NCBI GenBank assembly: GCA_022749755.1
Contig: CM040452.1
Span: 7,892,350-7,956,349, forward strand
Direction of reading: 5' to 3'
Length of the DNA: 64,000 bases
Origin: Azadirachta indica
Taxonomy: Eukaryota > Streptophyta > Magnoliopsida > Sapindales > Meliaceae
Made by a program: the position numbers and the translations under genes. Within the stretch, counting starts at the first letter, position 1. Every line of letters begins with the position of its first letter. Below are positions 11,200-22,387 of the stretch, piece by piece. Below the pieces are notes generated by a model. That model saw only the letters and a program-made list of their open reading frames with translations, made no database searches and was not told the DNA's origin.

Positions 11200-13335
11200 G
11201 GAAGCTTAGAAATCGGACGTGTTGGTTTCTTTCGTCGTATTTTTTGTATGGCAATGGCAATACCCATATTTCGTCCATAACATCATTATTATTTATTAAT
11301 TCGGAAATTCGCCAAACTTTTGTTATATTCATACTTTCTTTTACAGAATTTTAATAATACAAAATACAGGGTTGGTTTGGAACTTTGGATTGTGTTGGGC
11401 CTGACATTTGCTTATGAATGAATGCTTAAGATAATGGATCCTGTTTGAACTTCAGATCGGTCTAACCCGTTTTTACTACTCAGTTTGTTTTTCAATTTTA
11501 GATTTTATTGAATATATATATTATTGTTGATCATAGTTTATTATGTTGTATTTATATATAAAACCATTTACTTTATAATTTCATTGAAACTTCTAAGAGA
11601 AATGCTACTCTCACATGATTTAATAATTATGTACAAATGTAATACTATGAATTAATTGGTATGATCATAGCTACCTAAATCTTGCAAACAACCATCACTT
11701 AAACCATATTATTCAGAAAGGTTCCAATGAAATTATTCATATATTCTCTTTTAGATTTGTGTTTTGGCTCGCATATTTTTAAGTCGTAACAATGTTTGAG
11801 TTGTTGTTATATGTATGCATATCCTAATATCTTATTCATAATATGGTACATCATACTTTCAAGCATCTAATCACTCACTAAATTCACCTTTTTCTTCTTA
11901 TTCTATCGGCCTTCTTGCAACATCTATTTGTTGTTTCTTGTATTTTTTTTTTTTCTCTTATATGTTATTCATTAGATTGTAATAGAAAATTTCTTTAAAA
12001 ACATATTATTTATATTCAAACATTCAGATTTATTTCAAATCTTTTAGAGTTTTAGGAAAGAAACAAAGACTACTTTAATTATTAAGTAATAATTTACTGT
12101 AATATTCTTTACACCTTTATTTGGTATAACTATCAGCTATCAACTATAACTTGCAGGGTGAGCTTGACATCTACGACAAAATGCTCATACATACATTCAT
12201 CTCCTCCAATAAACAGTCCCCTGCAACCAACTTGTAGTATATATATATATAAACTACATGAACTGAAAAACCTACTCAATCCCAGAACACAAGAATCCTA
12301 CCTAGCAAGAGGAAATGATCAGCACCAATCTAGCTAGAAGCGCAGTAATTGGCTCCAGTTTTTCTATATATATAGAACTGGAACAAGATGAAATCCTCTA
12401 AAGAAAATTTAGAAGAATCAAAGGCATTCCAACTGCTCAACAACTAGCAAACTAATTAGAAACTTTTGATCACCTAAGCAACGCAAAAATCAGTATAAAT
12501 TGCATGCATGCTGACTTGCAACAGTCCCAAACAGCCAAAATTGGCTTTACTACAACCATGAGAGTTAACAGCTCAAGGCAACAATACTGGCGATCCTCTT
12601 TGAATCTGGTACTCTAGTTTGGCCACATAGACCACCAGAAATCTGTAAAGAAAAACATAGAGAACTACATAGTTACAGTTACGCAGTTAGCTTTAAAATC
12701 TGTAAAGAAAACTGTATAGAATCAGAAGCTTTTTTAAGATTAGCTATTAGCTATAAATATTTGCTCCTGCAGAAATATTTTCGTAACTTCAATGGTACAT
12801 ATAGCTATATTTTTGTGCCTTTTAACATCCTCCATGAATATGATTGAGGCTATGAATCTCATTATGCTCTTTACAAGAAGAAAATACATGACCCAAATAT
12901 GATCTTAGTAAAAGGACAGGAGTTACACAACATGGAATGAGTAGCTACTACAAGTGGCATTTGCTGCGACTTACAAACATGTGTCGAACCAAAAGGATGT
13001 AAAAACTGAGGGTCCTTTCTTCAAACCAGATTTAAACTGTAAACTTAGTTTTACACGAACTGCTACAGATAATATAACCATACCTTCCACAGACCACTTT
13101 TCCTCTTCCAAAAACAAGCACAACAACCAAGATTTTGGAACAAGTTTCAATTGATATTTACCATCAGTATTAATAATTTCAGAACTGCTGATATTTCTAT
13201 ATGCTCATTTTAACGTGCGTCGTAATGCATTGATACTTCTACATATCATGACTATGCGTACACAATTCAAGAATATAGATCTGAGAATTTTGCACTTGGA
13301 TTAAATTGGCATATAATTAATTAAATAAGCAAGAA
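11200..13335. other. Intergenic, no gene recognised
   Basis: AT-rich upstream flank of PPR pseudogene 2. A short (TA)n run lies at 12238-12250. None of the small open frames here resembles a known family. Confidence 0.55.
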
Positions 13336-13340
13336 CACAA

Positions 13341-13473
13341 ATCGAGTACAGGAGAACAGAGCCAGTAATGATCTCCCTGGGCATGGCAAAAGCGCCACAC
13401 AGATCATCAAGAGTGAGAGTCGTTCCCATCCCAAGCACTGTGGGAGTAAGACCAAGAATTGTCTTTCGGACCC
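13341..13473 (-). pseudogene. BASS-family (bile acid:sodium symporter-like) exon fragment
   Basis: The minus strand reads an uninterrupted stretch including LTPTVLGMGTTLTLDDLCGA and FAMPREIITGSVLLYS. This strongly resembles the region of plant plastid BASS transporters around a glycine-rich motif, (L/V)LGMGTTLTLDDLRGA-(L/F)AMP(K/R)E, just before the first conserved helices of these Na+-coupled organic-acid carriers. Only this one exon-sized piece is seen; no following helices are present downstream. The open frame at 13598-13783 upstream may or may not belong. Identification is from remembered family sequence, so a search should confirm it. Confidence 0.65.
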
Positions 13474-13824
13474 AGTTAAAGGAACTCAGTGTGGTGGAGG
13501 TTAATCCAGCCAGAGGTTAATAGGCCCACGTCATTCTTCCTCCGATGGAATCGGATTATCAAAACTGCGAATACGACGGACGCTCTGAACTGAACAACTA
13601 ATGAGACATGAACTGCCCCGAGAGCAGGGGCTTGAATCTTCCTACCGGTAGCACCAGAGCAAGCGCTGATTCCTGAAGAAAAACTGGCAGCTTATGGGGG
13701 ACAGGTTTAGAGTGATAATAAGAGCCATAAGGCCACATTAAAGTTGCAGCAGCCATCCACGAATTAGCAGGATTAGTGGACAACTAAACCCCATTTTAGC
13801 AGATTATGGACAACTAGCCCCACT

Positions 13825-14320
13825 TAAGAATGCTCTCTGGTCTCATCAGTACTTTCAGCAGAAACAAAGGAATCTGTCCCGGTGCCTCCACTGACAAAGT
13901 TCTCCGCATTTGACTTATGTTAAGCATTGTCATGCCTTCTTTTTGGAAACATGCTTGGATCGACAAGTTCTAAGAGATTTCCTTGCTCTTGCCAGACATA
14001 TGCCTAAGTTCCATGTAGCAAAAAAAAAACTGTAAAAATGAATGTTATTAACAATCTCTAAGATATAAGACAAAGAAGAAACTGTACAATGTGAACCTAC
14101 AATGCTAGCCAACAGTCATGCTTTAGGGAAAACTTGTAGATTCCAACAAAAATTATGTGAATTGCAACAACAGACCAAATAAAACTCATCAGGTAAACAG
14201 TTTTAAGCTGACCTCGAATGAGTTCAATTCACTGGCCAGATTGTTGAAAATGAGTGACATCGTTATTGACATTGAACGTGTAATTGTCTTGTAGAATCTT
14301 TGACAGCAAGTGATGGATCT
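13825..14320 (-). pseudogene. PPR 3'-end fragment plus flank repeat, copy 3
   Basis: The part at 14100-14310 matches 4493-4710 (shared GCCAGATTGT, TCTTGTAGAAT-TTTGACAGCAA) and the tail of PPR pseudogene 2. The part at 13825-14020 is the third copy of the PPR downstream flank. Together they are the 3' remnant of yet another cluster member whose repeats have been lost. The coding frame is not preserved. Confidence 0.7.
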
Positions 14321-15080
14321 CGATCATTCAACTGATATATTTGTATTACTCGTTTGCAATTCAAAGATATCATCATCACCACCTTTCAACAATAGTGAAA
14401 CAACAACATAGGCAAAGAGACCGAGTGGTAATTTGATGGAGCCAAAGGCAACACAGTCACAGTCTGCCGCTAAGAAATCGAGGTTGGAGTCGCGCTTCCT
14501 GCCTTCCTTTTTATGGTGCCAAATAATTTATCAGTCAATCAAAAGTCTAATCATATCCTGTAAATTGGCCTATTATATGACCTAAAGAGCAAGGCAAAGA
14601 TTAAAGGTTTTCTTTCTTTAATTACATGCTCTTTATCACGACTTTATCATTCACATATACAGGTTAGGAAAGAGAAATATTGGGGGATAGAATGACAGCT
14701 CTTCAGCGGTTGGTTGCACCCTTTCTATTTTTGCTTAGTTTGAGCAATCTTACCAGTTAACTTATGCAATGTGGACGCTCAGTTTTTGTTCTCAAAATAT
14801 AAAACACCACACACTTCTGAATGGAAATGATACTGCTTGCGAGTCATTAACCATCAAAAGGATGACCAACAGTTGACCACCCTTTTTAATTACTTTTCAA
14901 CAAGATTGTGGCAAAAAATAAAAAATCAGTACACTGTAACGTTAGCAGTAGGATCTCATTCATATGCCAATTCAATTTTTCAACTGTTATTAGCAAGCAT
15001 ATATGTTCCTTATTCATAATAACTATTTAGTTTAATTTTTCAATCCTCAGTTGCTAACTAATTAATCGACTTTCTGATGC
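14321..15080. other. Intergenic, no gene recognised
   Basis: I see no coding or repeat signal I can support. A helix-loop-helix exon was looked for here because of the bHLH pieces downstream, and none was found. Confidence 0.5.
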
Positions 15081-15082
15081 AG

Positions 15083-15679
15083 ACATTGAGCGTTCCTTAC
15101 ATGAAGTCAGCACGCAACAAGCCTTATAGAACGATGCAAGGGTTGAGAAAGAATCTTCCAATTCTATTGCTAATAGTAGAGAATCGTGCATATACATATA
15201 TAAAGCCAAGATGTTTGCTGAAGGATTCAGTCATTCAGGTGACACTTATGATTGAATTTGCTGTTGTGATGCCAAAAAACGGTGGAAGCCAAGATTAGAC
15301 ATTTATTATAATTGTAAATAATTAATAGCTTGACTTTCTATATCTTTCAGAAATGACTGAAAGGGTGTCGATGGAGATAGATAACGAGACTTGACAAGTT
15401 TCCTTTCCGACATGCTTGGCAAGATTGAACTGATTGTAGCAGTAGAAGACATATGCATGTATAATTCCATGCTAACACAAATTTATTTACTGAAAATGAA
15501 AAATAGGGTTCGATGGAACAGATGAAGAGCCAAAACAAGATCTAAGAAGCCGAGGGCTGTGTCTTGTGCCATTGTCATGCATGTCTAATGTAACCAATGA
15601 CGCCGGAGCTGGAGGAATTTGGCCGCCGCCTACCTGCGGTGGAGGAACCTTGTTTCTGTATATTTTAAACAAATACTAG
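15083..15679 (+). pseudogene. bHLH transcription factor (bHLH112/bHLH123-like), C-terminal exons only
   Basis: Two exon-like pieces lie on the plus strand. The first starts after an acceptor at 15081-15082 and reads TLSVPYMKSARNKPYRTMQG, the conserved segment following the helix-loop-helix in the bHLH112/123/68 subgroup. The second starts about 15507 and reads [20 protein letters not shown] and then [11 protein letters not shown], followed by a Trp-Pro-Pro and Gly-rich tail to a TAG at 15677-15679. [11 protein letters not shown] is the signature of this subgroup's C-terminus. No basic or HLH exon is found upstream to 14.3 kb, so the DNA-binding domain is missing and I call it a gene fragment. 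The possibility that it is the end of a gene with distant 5' exons was considered and is less likely. Confidence 0.7.
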
Positions 15680-15800
15680 GCAACTGCCTACTCTCTTCTG
15701 TGGTAGGAGCAGAGGTTCGCTGATTTTAATGGAGCAAATTTGGTCATCTTGTTAAAATTAATTTATTGTATTCCAGGATACACTAAGTTTGATCCATTAG

Positions 15801-15917
15801 CAATTAATTCATGTTCCTTCTATATTAATCTTAATCTTAACGGAAATTTTTCCATTTTTTTTTTAATTTGCGTTCTACTTCTGCCATGCTATTCGATTCA
15901 ATCATTTGGTATTCAAT
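15801..15917 (+). repeat. 115-bp direct repeat, copy 1 (pair with 20.46 kb)
   Basis: The blocks TTAATTCATGTTCCTTCTAT and CATGCTATTCGATTCAATCA recur in the same order and orientation at about 20460-20572, with few differences. The two lie about 4.66 kb apart. No gene is inside. Confidence 0.75.
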
Positions 15918-16084
15918 ACTTAATAATTTTTACAAAGGAAAGGAAAAAACTTCATATTAAATACTTAATTATTAGTCCATAAAACTTCTTATATATTTGT
16001 GCACAAATATTGTAACGTGTTCTTTTTTTAACTATCAGAATACACATACTTAATTTATAGTTATAAATATTATTATTAAATAAT

Positions 16085-17175
16085 AACAACTTTTTATTAT
16101 TAAAACTTTATATTTGTTATGATTTTTTTAAATTTTATATTTACATTTAGTTCTAGTATGAAATTTTGAAATGTGATAATTTTTAAATTGGATTTATTAA
16201 TGTTGATATAAAATTACTAATAGTTAACACAAAAAAAATGGATTACATTGTTAAAATATTAATCATACTTTTAATGAAAATATTATTAACACTAATTTAT
16301 TACATTAAAATAACATTTATGCTATTAAAGTAAATATTAAATTAAAACAACAATAAAATAATGGATTACTTTGTTAAAATAATTTATTAAATTGTAATAT
16401 TTATTAAAATAAAAATAATGTTCGGTGTTTATATTATGATAAATAAAAATAATTAGAATATAAATTTATTTATAACAAACAAGTCCCAAATGTTAATAGT
16501 TAATTATTTAATTTATTAAATATAAGGATCTAAGTATTATATTGGTATGGAATTTAACAAAATATGATATTTTCTAAACGTATGGCGATCCTAATGTTAA
16601 TAATCTATACACGGGAGATTACCCCTAATTTTTCATTTAATGCCCATTACCGATATCTAATGACAACTTTATTATTATTAAAATTTTATATTTGGTACCA
16701 TTTTGTTAAATTTATGTTTAAATTTTGTTTTAGTACAAAATTCTAAAATGTGATAACTTTGAAATTGTACTTATTAATTTTAATATAAAATTATTAATAG
16801 TTAATTATTATATTAAAATATCATAATAATTATACTTTTAATAAAAATATTATTAACACAAATTTATTATATTAAAGTAACATTTATGCTTTTAAAGTAA
16901 CTATTAAATTAAAACAACAATAAAATAATGAATTACATTGTTAAAATAATTTATTAAATTGTATATTTATTGAAATAAAAATAATGTAGGGTGTTTATAT
17001 TATGATAAATAAAACTAATTAGAATATAAATTTATTTATATCAAGTAAGTCCTAAATGTTGATAGTTAATTATTTAATTTATTAAATATAAGGATCTAAG
17101 TATTATATTGGTATGGAGTTTAACAAAATATGATATTTTCTAAACGTACGGGGATCCTAATGTTAATAATCTCTA
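16085..17175. repeat. Tandem duplication, two AT-rich copies offset about 570 bp
   Basis: Copy 1 is about 16085-16610 and copy 2 about 16660-17175, separated by about 45 bp. Both contain ATTGGTATGGA, AACAAAATATGATATTTTCT and GATCCTAATGTTAATAATCT (the last at 16587 and 17153). They are mostly A/T with scattered substitutions. No open frame of note is present. Copy 2 ends just before a CT-rich leader-like segment. Confidence 0.8.
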
Positions 17176-17420
17176 TAAATCTCACAGACCAGACTCTTCT
17201 CCTGATTTTCAGCCGCCGCCTCCCCTTCTCCAAACTCCGAACACTGCTTTCCTCCTCTCCCACACCGTCGCTGCTTCTTCTCCTTGTGAGAAGCAAGCGC
17301 AAACACTCTCCTACGCCGTTAAACGGCCGCCACTAGAACAATTTATCGTCTCCTCTCCGCTACGCCGTTCACCGTCTCCTGTACCCTCGCGTCTTTCTAT
17401 CGCTCCTCTCTCCGGTGAGC
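17172..17420 (+). promoter_or_regulatory. Possible orphan promoter and leader: TATA box, CT-rich segment, splice donor
   Basis: A TATAAAT lies at about 17174, followed by about 220 bp of markedly GC-richer, CT-rich DNA resembling a plant 5' leader, ending in CTCTCCG|GTGAGC, a good 5' splice site. No protein family is recognisable in any frame and no downstream exon is identified. It could be the far upstream leader of the ferredoxin gene, a non-coding RNA start, or the remains of another gene's first exon. Confidence 0.3.
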
Positions 17421-18090
17421 TCTTACTATCACTCTTATTATTTTTTTTCATTATGTTCCATTTTCATTGTCCATTCTATTGTTGTAACTGTATATTACAG
17501 ATTTCTTGAAAATTGTTTGTATTATATTTCTCGTAGTTCTCATTGGTATACATATTTACATTCGAAATCTTCTCTAATGATAGCTCGTTTTTTAGTCACA
17601 AACTTGGATCGTTCGTGTTTTAGTCAAAATTACGAATCACTTCGTCAATGCACATAGCCCCTTTTTATCTTAATTTCGTAAGGATTAAAACACGCATTCT
17701 TGTTAATGAAGAAAATACTTGACCTTAATTTCTTAAGGATCAAAACACGCATTGGACACACATTTTTTCTGTTCCAGAATCTATTAGTCTCTTAATTGCT
17801 TTTTATCAGTTAATTAATTTCTAATGAACGTTTTGTTATGGAGTTTTTTAATCTTAATTATACATCAATTAATTAATTTCCCGTACATGATCAAGATTCG
17901 AGTTAAAGCTTCTTAATTTTGAGAGGAGACAGAAAATTTGAAGAGATCATTAATTCAGGTGAGTTCCTCTTTTCATTGCTTCTTAATTTTGTGATTAAAG
18001 CTTGAATTCTTAGTTTTAAATATAATTATGTTTTTGTATGAATCTTGACGTCAACTAGAATATTCTATTGTGCAATATTGCTTTTATCAG
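17421..18090. other. Intergenic, no gene recognised
   Basis: AT-rich DNA with runs of T. There is a TTCAG|GTGAGT-like sequence at about 17955, but no exon can be supported. Confidence 0.45.
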
Positions 18091-18093
18091 CCC

Positions 18094-18262
18094 GTGTATT
18101 GATTGCTTTATAGTATAGTTGAATTCTTAGTTTTACATATAATTGAATGCTCAAGTCAGCCTGTGTATTGATTCCTTTATATGATAGTCATAGTGGTTAT
18201 GAATGGATCAAATGAGCTTAATATTGCTACTATCATCCTGTGTATTGATTCCTTTATAGGAT
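18094..18262. repeat. Three short spaced repeats
   Basis: GTGTATTGATT(C/G)CTTTATA occurs at 18094, 18163 and 18240, with spacing of 69 and 77 bp. The intervening DNA is partly repeated too (GAATTCTTAGTTTTA occurs twice). Confidence 0.7.
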
Positions 18263-18502
18263 ATTGTTTTAGCAATTTGACAGAAAATTAGTGTTGAATT
18301 TCTTTTGCAACTAATTTCCGGAAGCATTTTTAAGTAATATGTATTTTGTACAGTTTCTTGTGGACTATCCAGTAATAACAGGGATTAGATAAGATATGTT
18401 TTTGAGAAATAATTAATGGCACATAATAGAAGCATATTCCATTACAACCATAACCCAAAAATATTAGTTACCTCAAAAAGTAATAGCAGTAGTGTATTAA
18501 GT

Positions 18503-18600
18503 GTGTATGCAAAACACCTATAAGATATTAAAGCAATCATAAGCAGGTCAACATGTATGCAAAATTGCCTATAAGATATTAAAGCAATCACAAGCATTTC
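18503..18600. repeat. Two-copy repeat related to the 19.26-kb minisatellite
   Basis: GTATGCAAAA...CCTATAAGATATTAAAGCAA appears twice about 48 bp apart. The core ATAAGATATTAAAGCAATCA is also part of the 64-bp tandem unit at 19255-19465. Confidence 0.7.
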
Positions 18601-19254
18601 CCAATCGAATAATATTCATACAGTAATACAAGCAAGACTCTCGATATATAAAATTATTCTCAATAGAAAAGATAAATAATATCACTCGTTTATATTTTAT
18701 TACAATTTATCCATAATTCTATAATATAATTTGAATACATACTTTCAAATTCACCAATCCATGAGTTTATTAAAGAATTTTGTTTGACTTGATAATAATT
18801 AGTAATAATTTATAATAAGAAAAAGTAAAACAAATTGGTAAAAGGAAGTCAGATATCATTAAATGTTAACAAAATAAACAGAAATTGACAGGACGTGTGC
18901 AATATGTTAATTCTTAGAACTTAAAAACCTTGCATTGTAAAGGGTAAGTGGGAGAACCCGTAGGCCTTAGACCTTATCTCTTAACGGCCTATTGCAAAGT
19001 CACTGTGGTCTCCCTAATTTTTTAATTACTTTTTCTTTAATTCTCTATATTTTTTAGTTACAATATTATGCATTAAGATTTAAAACAATTAGTTAAAAAT
19101 TTGTCCAATTTCTTACAAGTATGTAATTTTAACATTAAAACAGGTAAAATTAGTTAATTTTTTTTCAATTTCTTATAATTATAATATAATTAATAATAAC
19201 AAATAAATTTTACAATAATTTTTAAGGCATTTTTCTAATCCTAATCATATAATA

Positions 19255-19465
19255 TATTAAAGCAATAATCTTACAAATCAGAATAAGAGGTATATACACC
19301 AAATTAATGAAATATAAGATATTAAAGCACTCACGTTACAAATTAGAATAAGAGTATATACGCCAAATTAATGAAATATAAGATAGGAAAGCACTCACCT
19401 TACGAATTTGAATAAGAGTATATACACCAAATTAATGAAATATAAGATATTAAAGCAATCACCTT
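19255..19465. repeat. 64-65 bp minisatellite, just over three copies
   Basis: The unit runs AGCA(A/C)T..., GAATAAGAG-TATATAC, CCAAATTAATGAAATATAAG, ATATTAA. Unit starts are at 19261, 19326, 19390 and 19454, giving periods of 65, 64 and 64 bp. Copies differ by only a few bases. Confidence 0.85.
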
Positions 19466-20459
19466 AATTAACTTTAAAAATATATGTTCAGTTAAGTAAA
19501 CAAAATTATGCTGAAAAAAAATAAGCTTGAGTAATCAAGTCAAACACATAGACATTAAACAATTTAAAATAACACCAAGTAATATTTATCGACTGGTTCC
19601 TTCAAGCATGTTCTGTATTAGTTCTACATTTTTATCCCCTTACTATGCTATATGTTATTAGTTATGTGCTTGACATTACATGAAAAAACTTTAGACTTGT
19701 TTAAGAAATATTACTTGATGTGTTCTCTTAGTTGTCACTGCATGTGGCAAATGAGATTATATATCAAGTAATGTTTCTTAAATTGTCCATATTCGGACAG
19801 TTTGACAATACATAATTCCATATCGGGGATGGTTAGTTCCTTGACTGGTCCATTAATAGAAATTATGTAGCTATCTCCCATTTGTTTTCTGAGTGCATAC
19901 AAGGTTTACGAACTTGGGTTTGTACGTGTTTGTAAATCTTGATCATGCACTTGGAGAACTAAGGGACATGTTGCTGGAATTTCTAAGTTTGGAACGTCTT
20001 ATGGAACTAGTTTATTTGATATGCAATATATATTCTTGAATGGGATAGGTCCTTACTTTTTTAGGCAATAGAAAACATACAAAAGACATTTGCTCTATGC
20101 ATATATGGTCAGTACTATACCATCACAATCACATGACATGCTGAGCAGGCAAGTGAGCCTTTGCATGCTTCTGAGACAAAACAAAAGCATATCATTGAGT
20201 TTTTCAATTATGATGCATATCATTGAGTTTTTCAACTATGATATAAAACTACAAAGTTAATGGCATGCAAACTGGTTCATCCAAGTGCCTTTGAAACATG
20301 TAAGTTTTGTTGGTGCCAAAGATCTGAAAACAAGAAGAAAAAGAAGATTACCTCCACCATTGAAAAATAGAGATTAATCTGTTCTGCTATACTTGATAGC
20401 ATGAACTTTATGAAAACAGACTGAAACAAAAATAGTGGGAAACACGGTTCTTCAGTAAA

Positions 20460-20572
20460 AGAATTAATTCATGTCCCTTCTATATTAATCTTAATCTTGA
20501 CGGAACTTTCTCCATTTTTTTTTAATTTGAGTTCTACTTTACCATGCTATTCGATTCAATCATTTGGTATTA
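20460..20572 (+). repeat. 115-bp direct repeat, copy 2 (pair with 15.8 kb)
   Basis: See 15801-15917. The shared blocks and their order are the same. Downstream (20598-20616) is a short (TA)n run. Confidence 0.75.
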
Positions 20573-20579
20573 GTTATGC

Positions 20580-22385
20580 CTGATCTTGAGGGTGGGTGTG
20601 TATATATATATATATATGCATACATACACGCTAAGAACCTCAGGCTTTTTTCCTTATAACTTTTGTAAAGGAAAGGGAGGAAAGGAAACAGCTAAGCAGG
20701 CTGAAAACCACCCACATAATTATGACTTGTAGAGAAAGCCCATCATTCTCTGACTTTTTTGCAATAGCACTTGCTGCAGCCTGCTGCTGCAGGCATGCCG
20801 CACATGGTGCAAAACTTGAAACTGTCTGGTCCAATTTATCTTATTTACTCATCACACTTCCATAGTTTTCCTTCTTTCTTTTCCATTATTTTCCAATTTC
20901 AGGTTAATTTCTTGAAATGAAATATTTAGTGTAGCACATCGGACAAGTTTCTTGACTCATGGGAAATCTTCGTGTACAAAGGAAAAATTAATGCAAATTA
21001 CAACTTGAAGATGGATTGGATGTAATGAAATCTTTTTGGGTTAGGAGATTGATACTCTATATCCTATTCCTATACATAGCAAATTGGTTTGTGCGTAAAA
21101 CAATTTTTCGACCACAGACCAGATTGCATGATTCTTCTTGGTTCTGTCTTTAAAACAACAATTCAAACTGTATTTAGATCCAGTTTAAAATTGAAACACA
21201 TAGGCTCCATGTGATGCAACTAAAGATGATGATGATTATTTTTCTATATACGCTTTAACTGCTACGGAGCTACCTAGATGGTGCAAATAATAAGTGTCAA
21301 ACAGGTCATCAACTGCTTTTCAAGTAAAAGTACTTCATATTTATCACTTGCTTTAATTATTTGATGCTTTTCTTCTTGTAGTAAATGAGTTCTTTCTTAG
21401 TGCTTTCTAAAGTCTGACCACAAAAGAGAAAATGGATTGGATTTAGCTATAACTTGTGAAATGAATTGGTTTCTGATTTTTTGTAAAAGCATTGTAAATG
21501 ATTTTGTGTCTGCAATTGTACGGTTGTAGTTTTGAGTACGGTTCTTCTTTTTCACTTGTTTCTTTAAATCTCTGCATTATTTAATTCTTAATTAAAAGTA
21601 ATAATATATAACTAACTAATAAAAAATTTTATATAATTAATATTTTCTTGTACCATCACACACTAAACATAATATTATATTAAATCTTTATTCAATATAA
21701 TATAATACAGTGCAATTCAATACAACTTATTAAATTTCAACGCAGAGCAATGCAGCGTGCCAAACACGCCCTAAAAGTGAATGGATTCAGATTTGACGGG
21801 GTGTTAATATCAGTAGTCTATATGTGATTCTATTTATTTAAGAGTTTATTTTGTTAATTTATAAAAGTTTAAGCCTTTGGGCTATGGTCAGACTCGTGTG
21901 GAAGCCTATTTTCTTAGGCTAAGCTGATGTTCACTAGCTCTTCATTTAGTGTTATAGCTCTGGGGTTCTAGTCTCTTCCTTTCTTCCCTGATCGTTTCTC
22001 AAGCTTACTTCTTTAACGCTCTCTTTTTGTTCTACGAGGAAGCTGTGAAACTTTTCATCTTTGATTGCTTTCAATCTGCTTAGATTAACATTTACTTCCT
22101 TTGCTACTTAGGTTTTTTCTTTTTCTTTTTTTCACATGTTGGGTTTACTTGGATTTGGTTACAATATTATGACTGGTTTTAGTTTGTTTTCTAAATTTTT
22201 TTTTTTCTCGTGTTGTGTTTTTGCATCCAAGTGTATATAATTTTTATTACATTATATTATTAGGCTTTGGATGGGTGTGTGTATGTGTTTTTTTTAATCT
22301 TTTTGTATGCTCTGAAGTCATGTTATGTATTTAATTATTTACTAATTCCTATTTGTTTTAAAATTGGACTATTGTAATTTAACAG
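20580..22385. other. Upstream region of the ferredoxin gene
   Basis: No coding exon is recognised. A pyrimidine-rich stretch at about 21950-22060 looks like a plant 5' leader, and the ferredoxin ATG exon begins right after an intron acceptor (TTTAACAG at 22378-22385). The first, untranslated exon is therefore probably here, but I cannot place its donor with confidence. Confidence 0.4.
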
Positions 22386-22387
22386 CT

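Noticed and set aside
17120..17336. Arg-rich minus frame and Ser/Leu-rich plus frame over the CT-rich leader
   Set aside because: Both follow directly from the pyrimidine-rich composition; no domain is recognisable.
20640..20834. 64-codon minus-strand frame with a PCAAC motif, reminiscent of a LOB-domain start
   Set aside because: The rest of the LOB domain (C-x2-C-x6-C-x3-C) is absent; after the Cys pair it is Gln/Ala-rich and then hydrophobic.
22150..22380. Search for an upstream in-frame ferredoxin start
   Set aside because: Frames upstream of the ATG at 22388 are closed, and an intron acceptor immediately precedes the exon.
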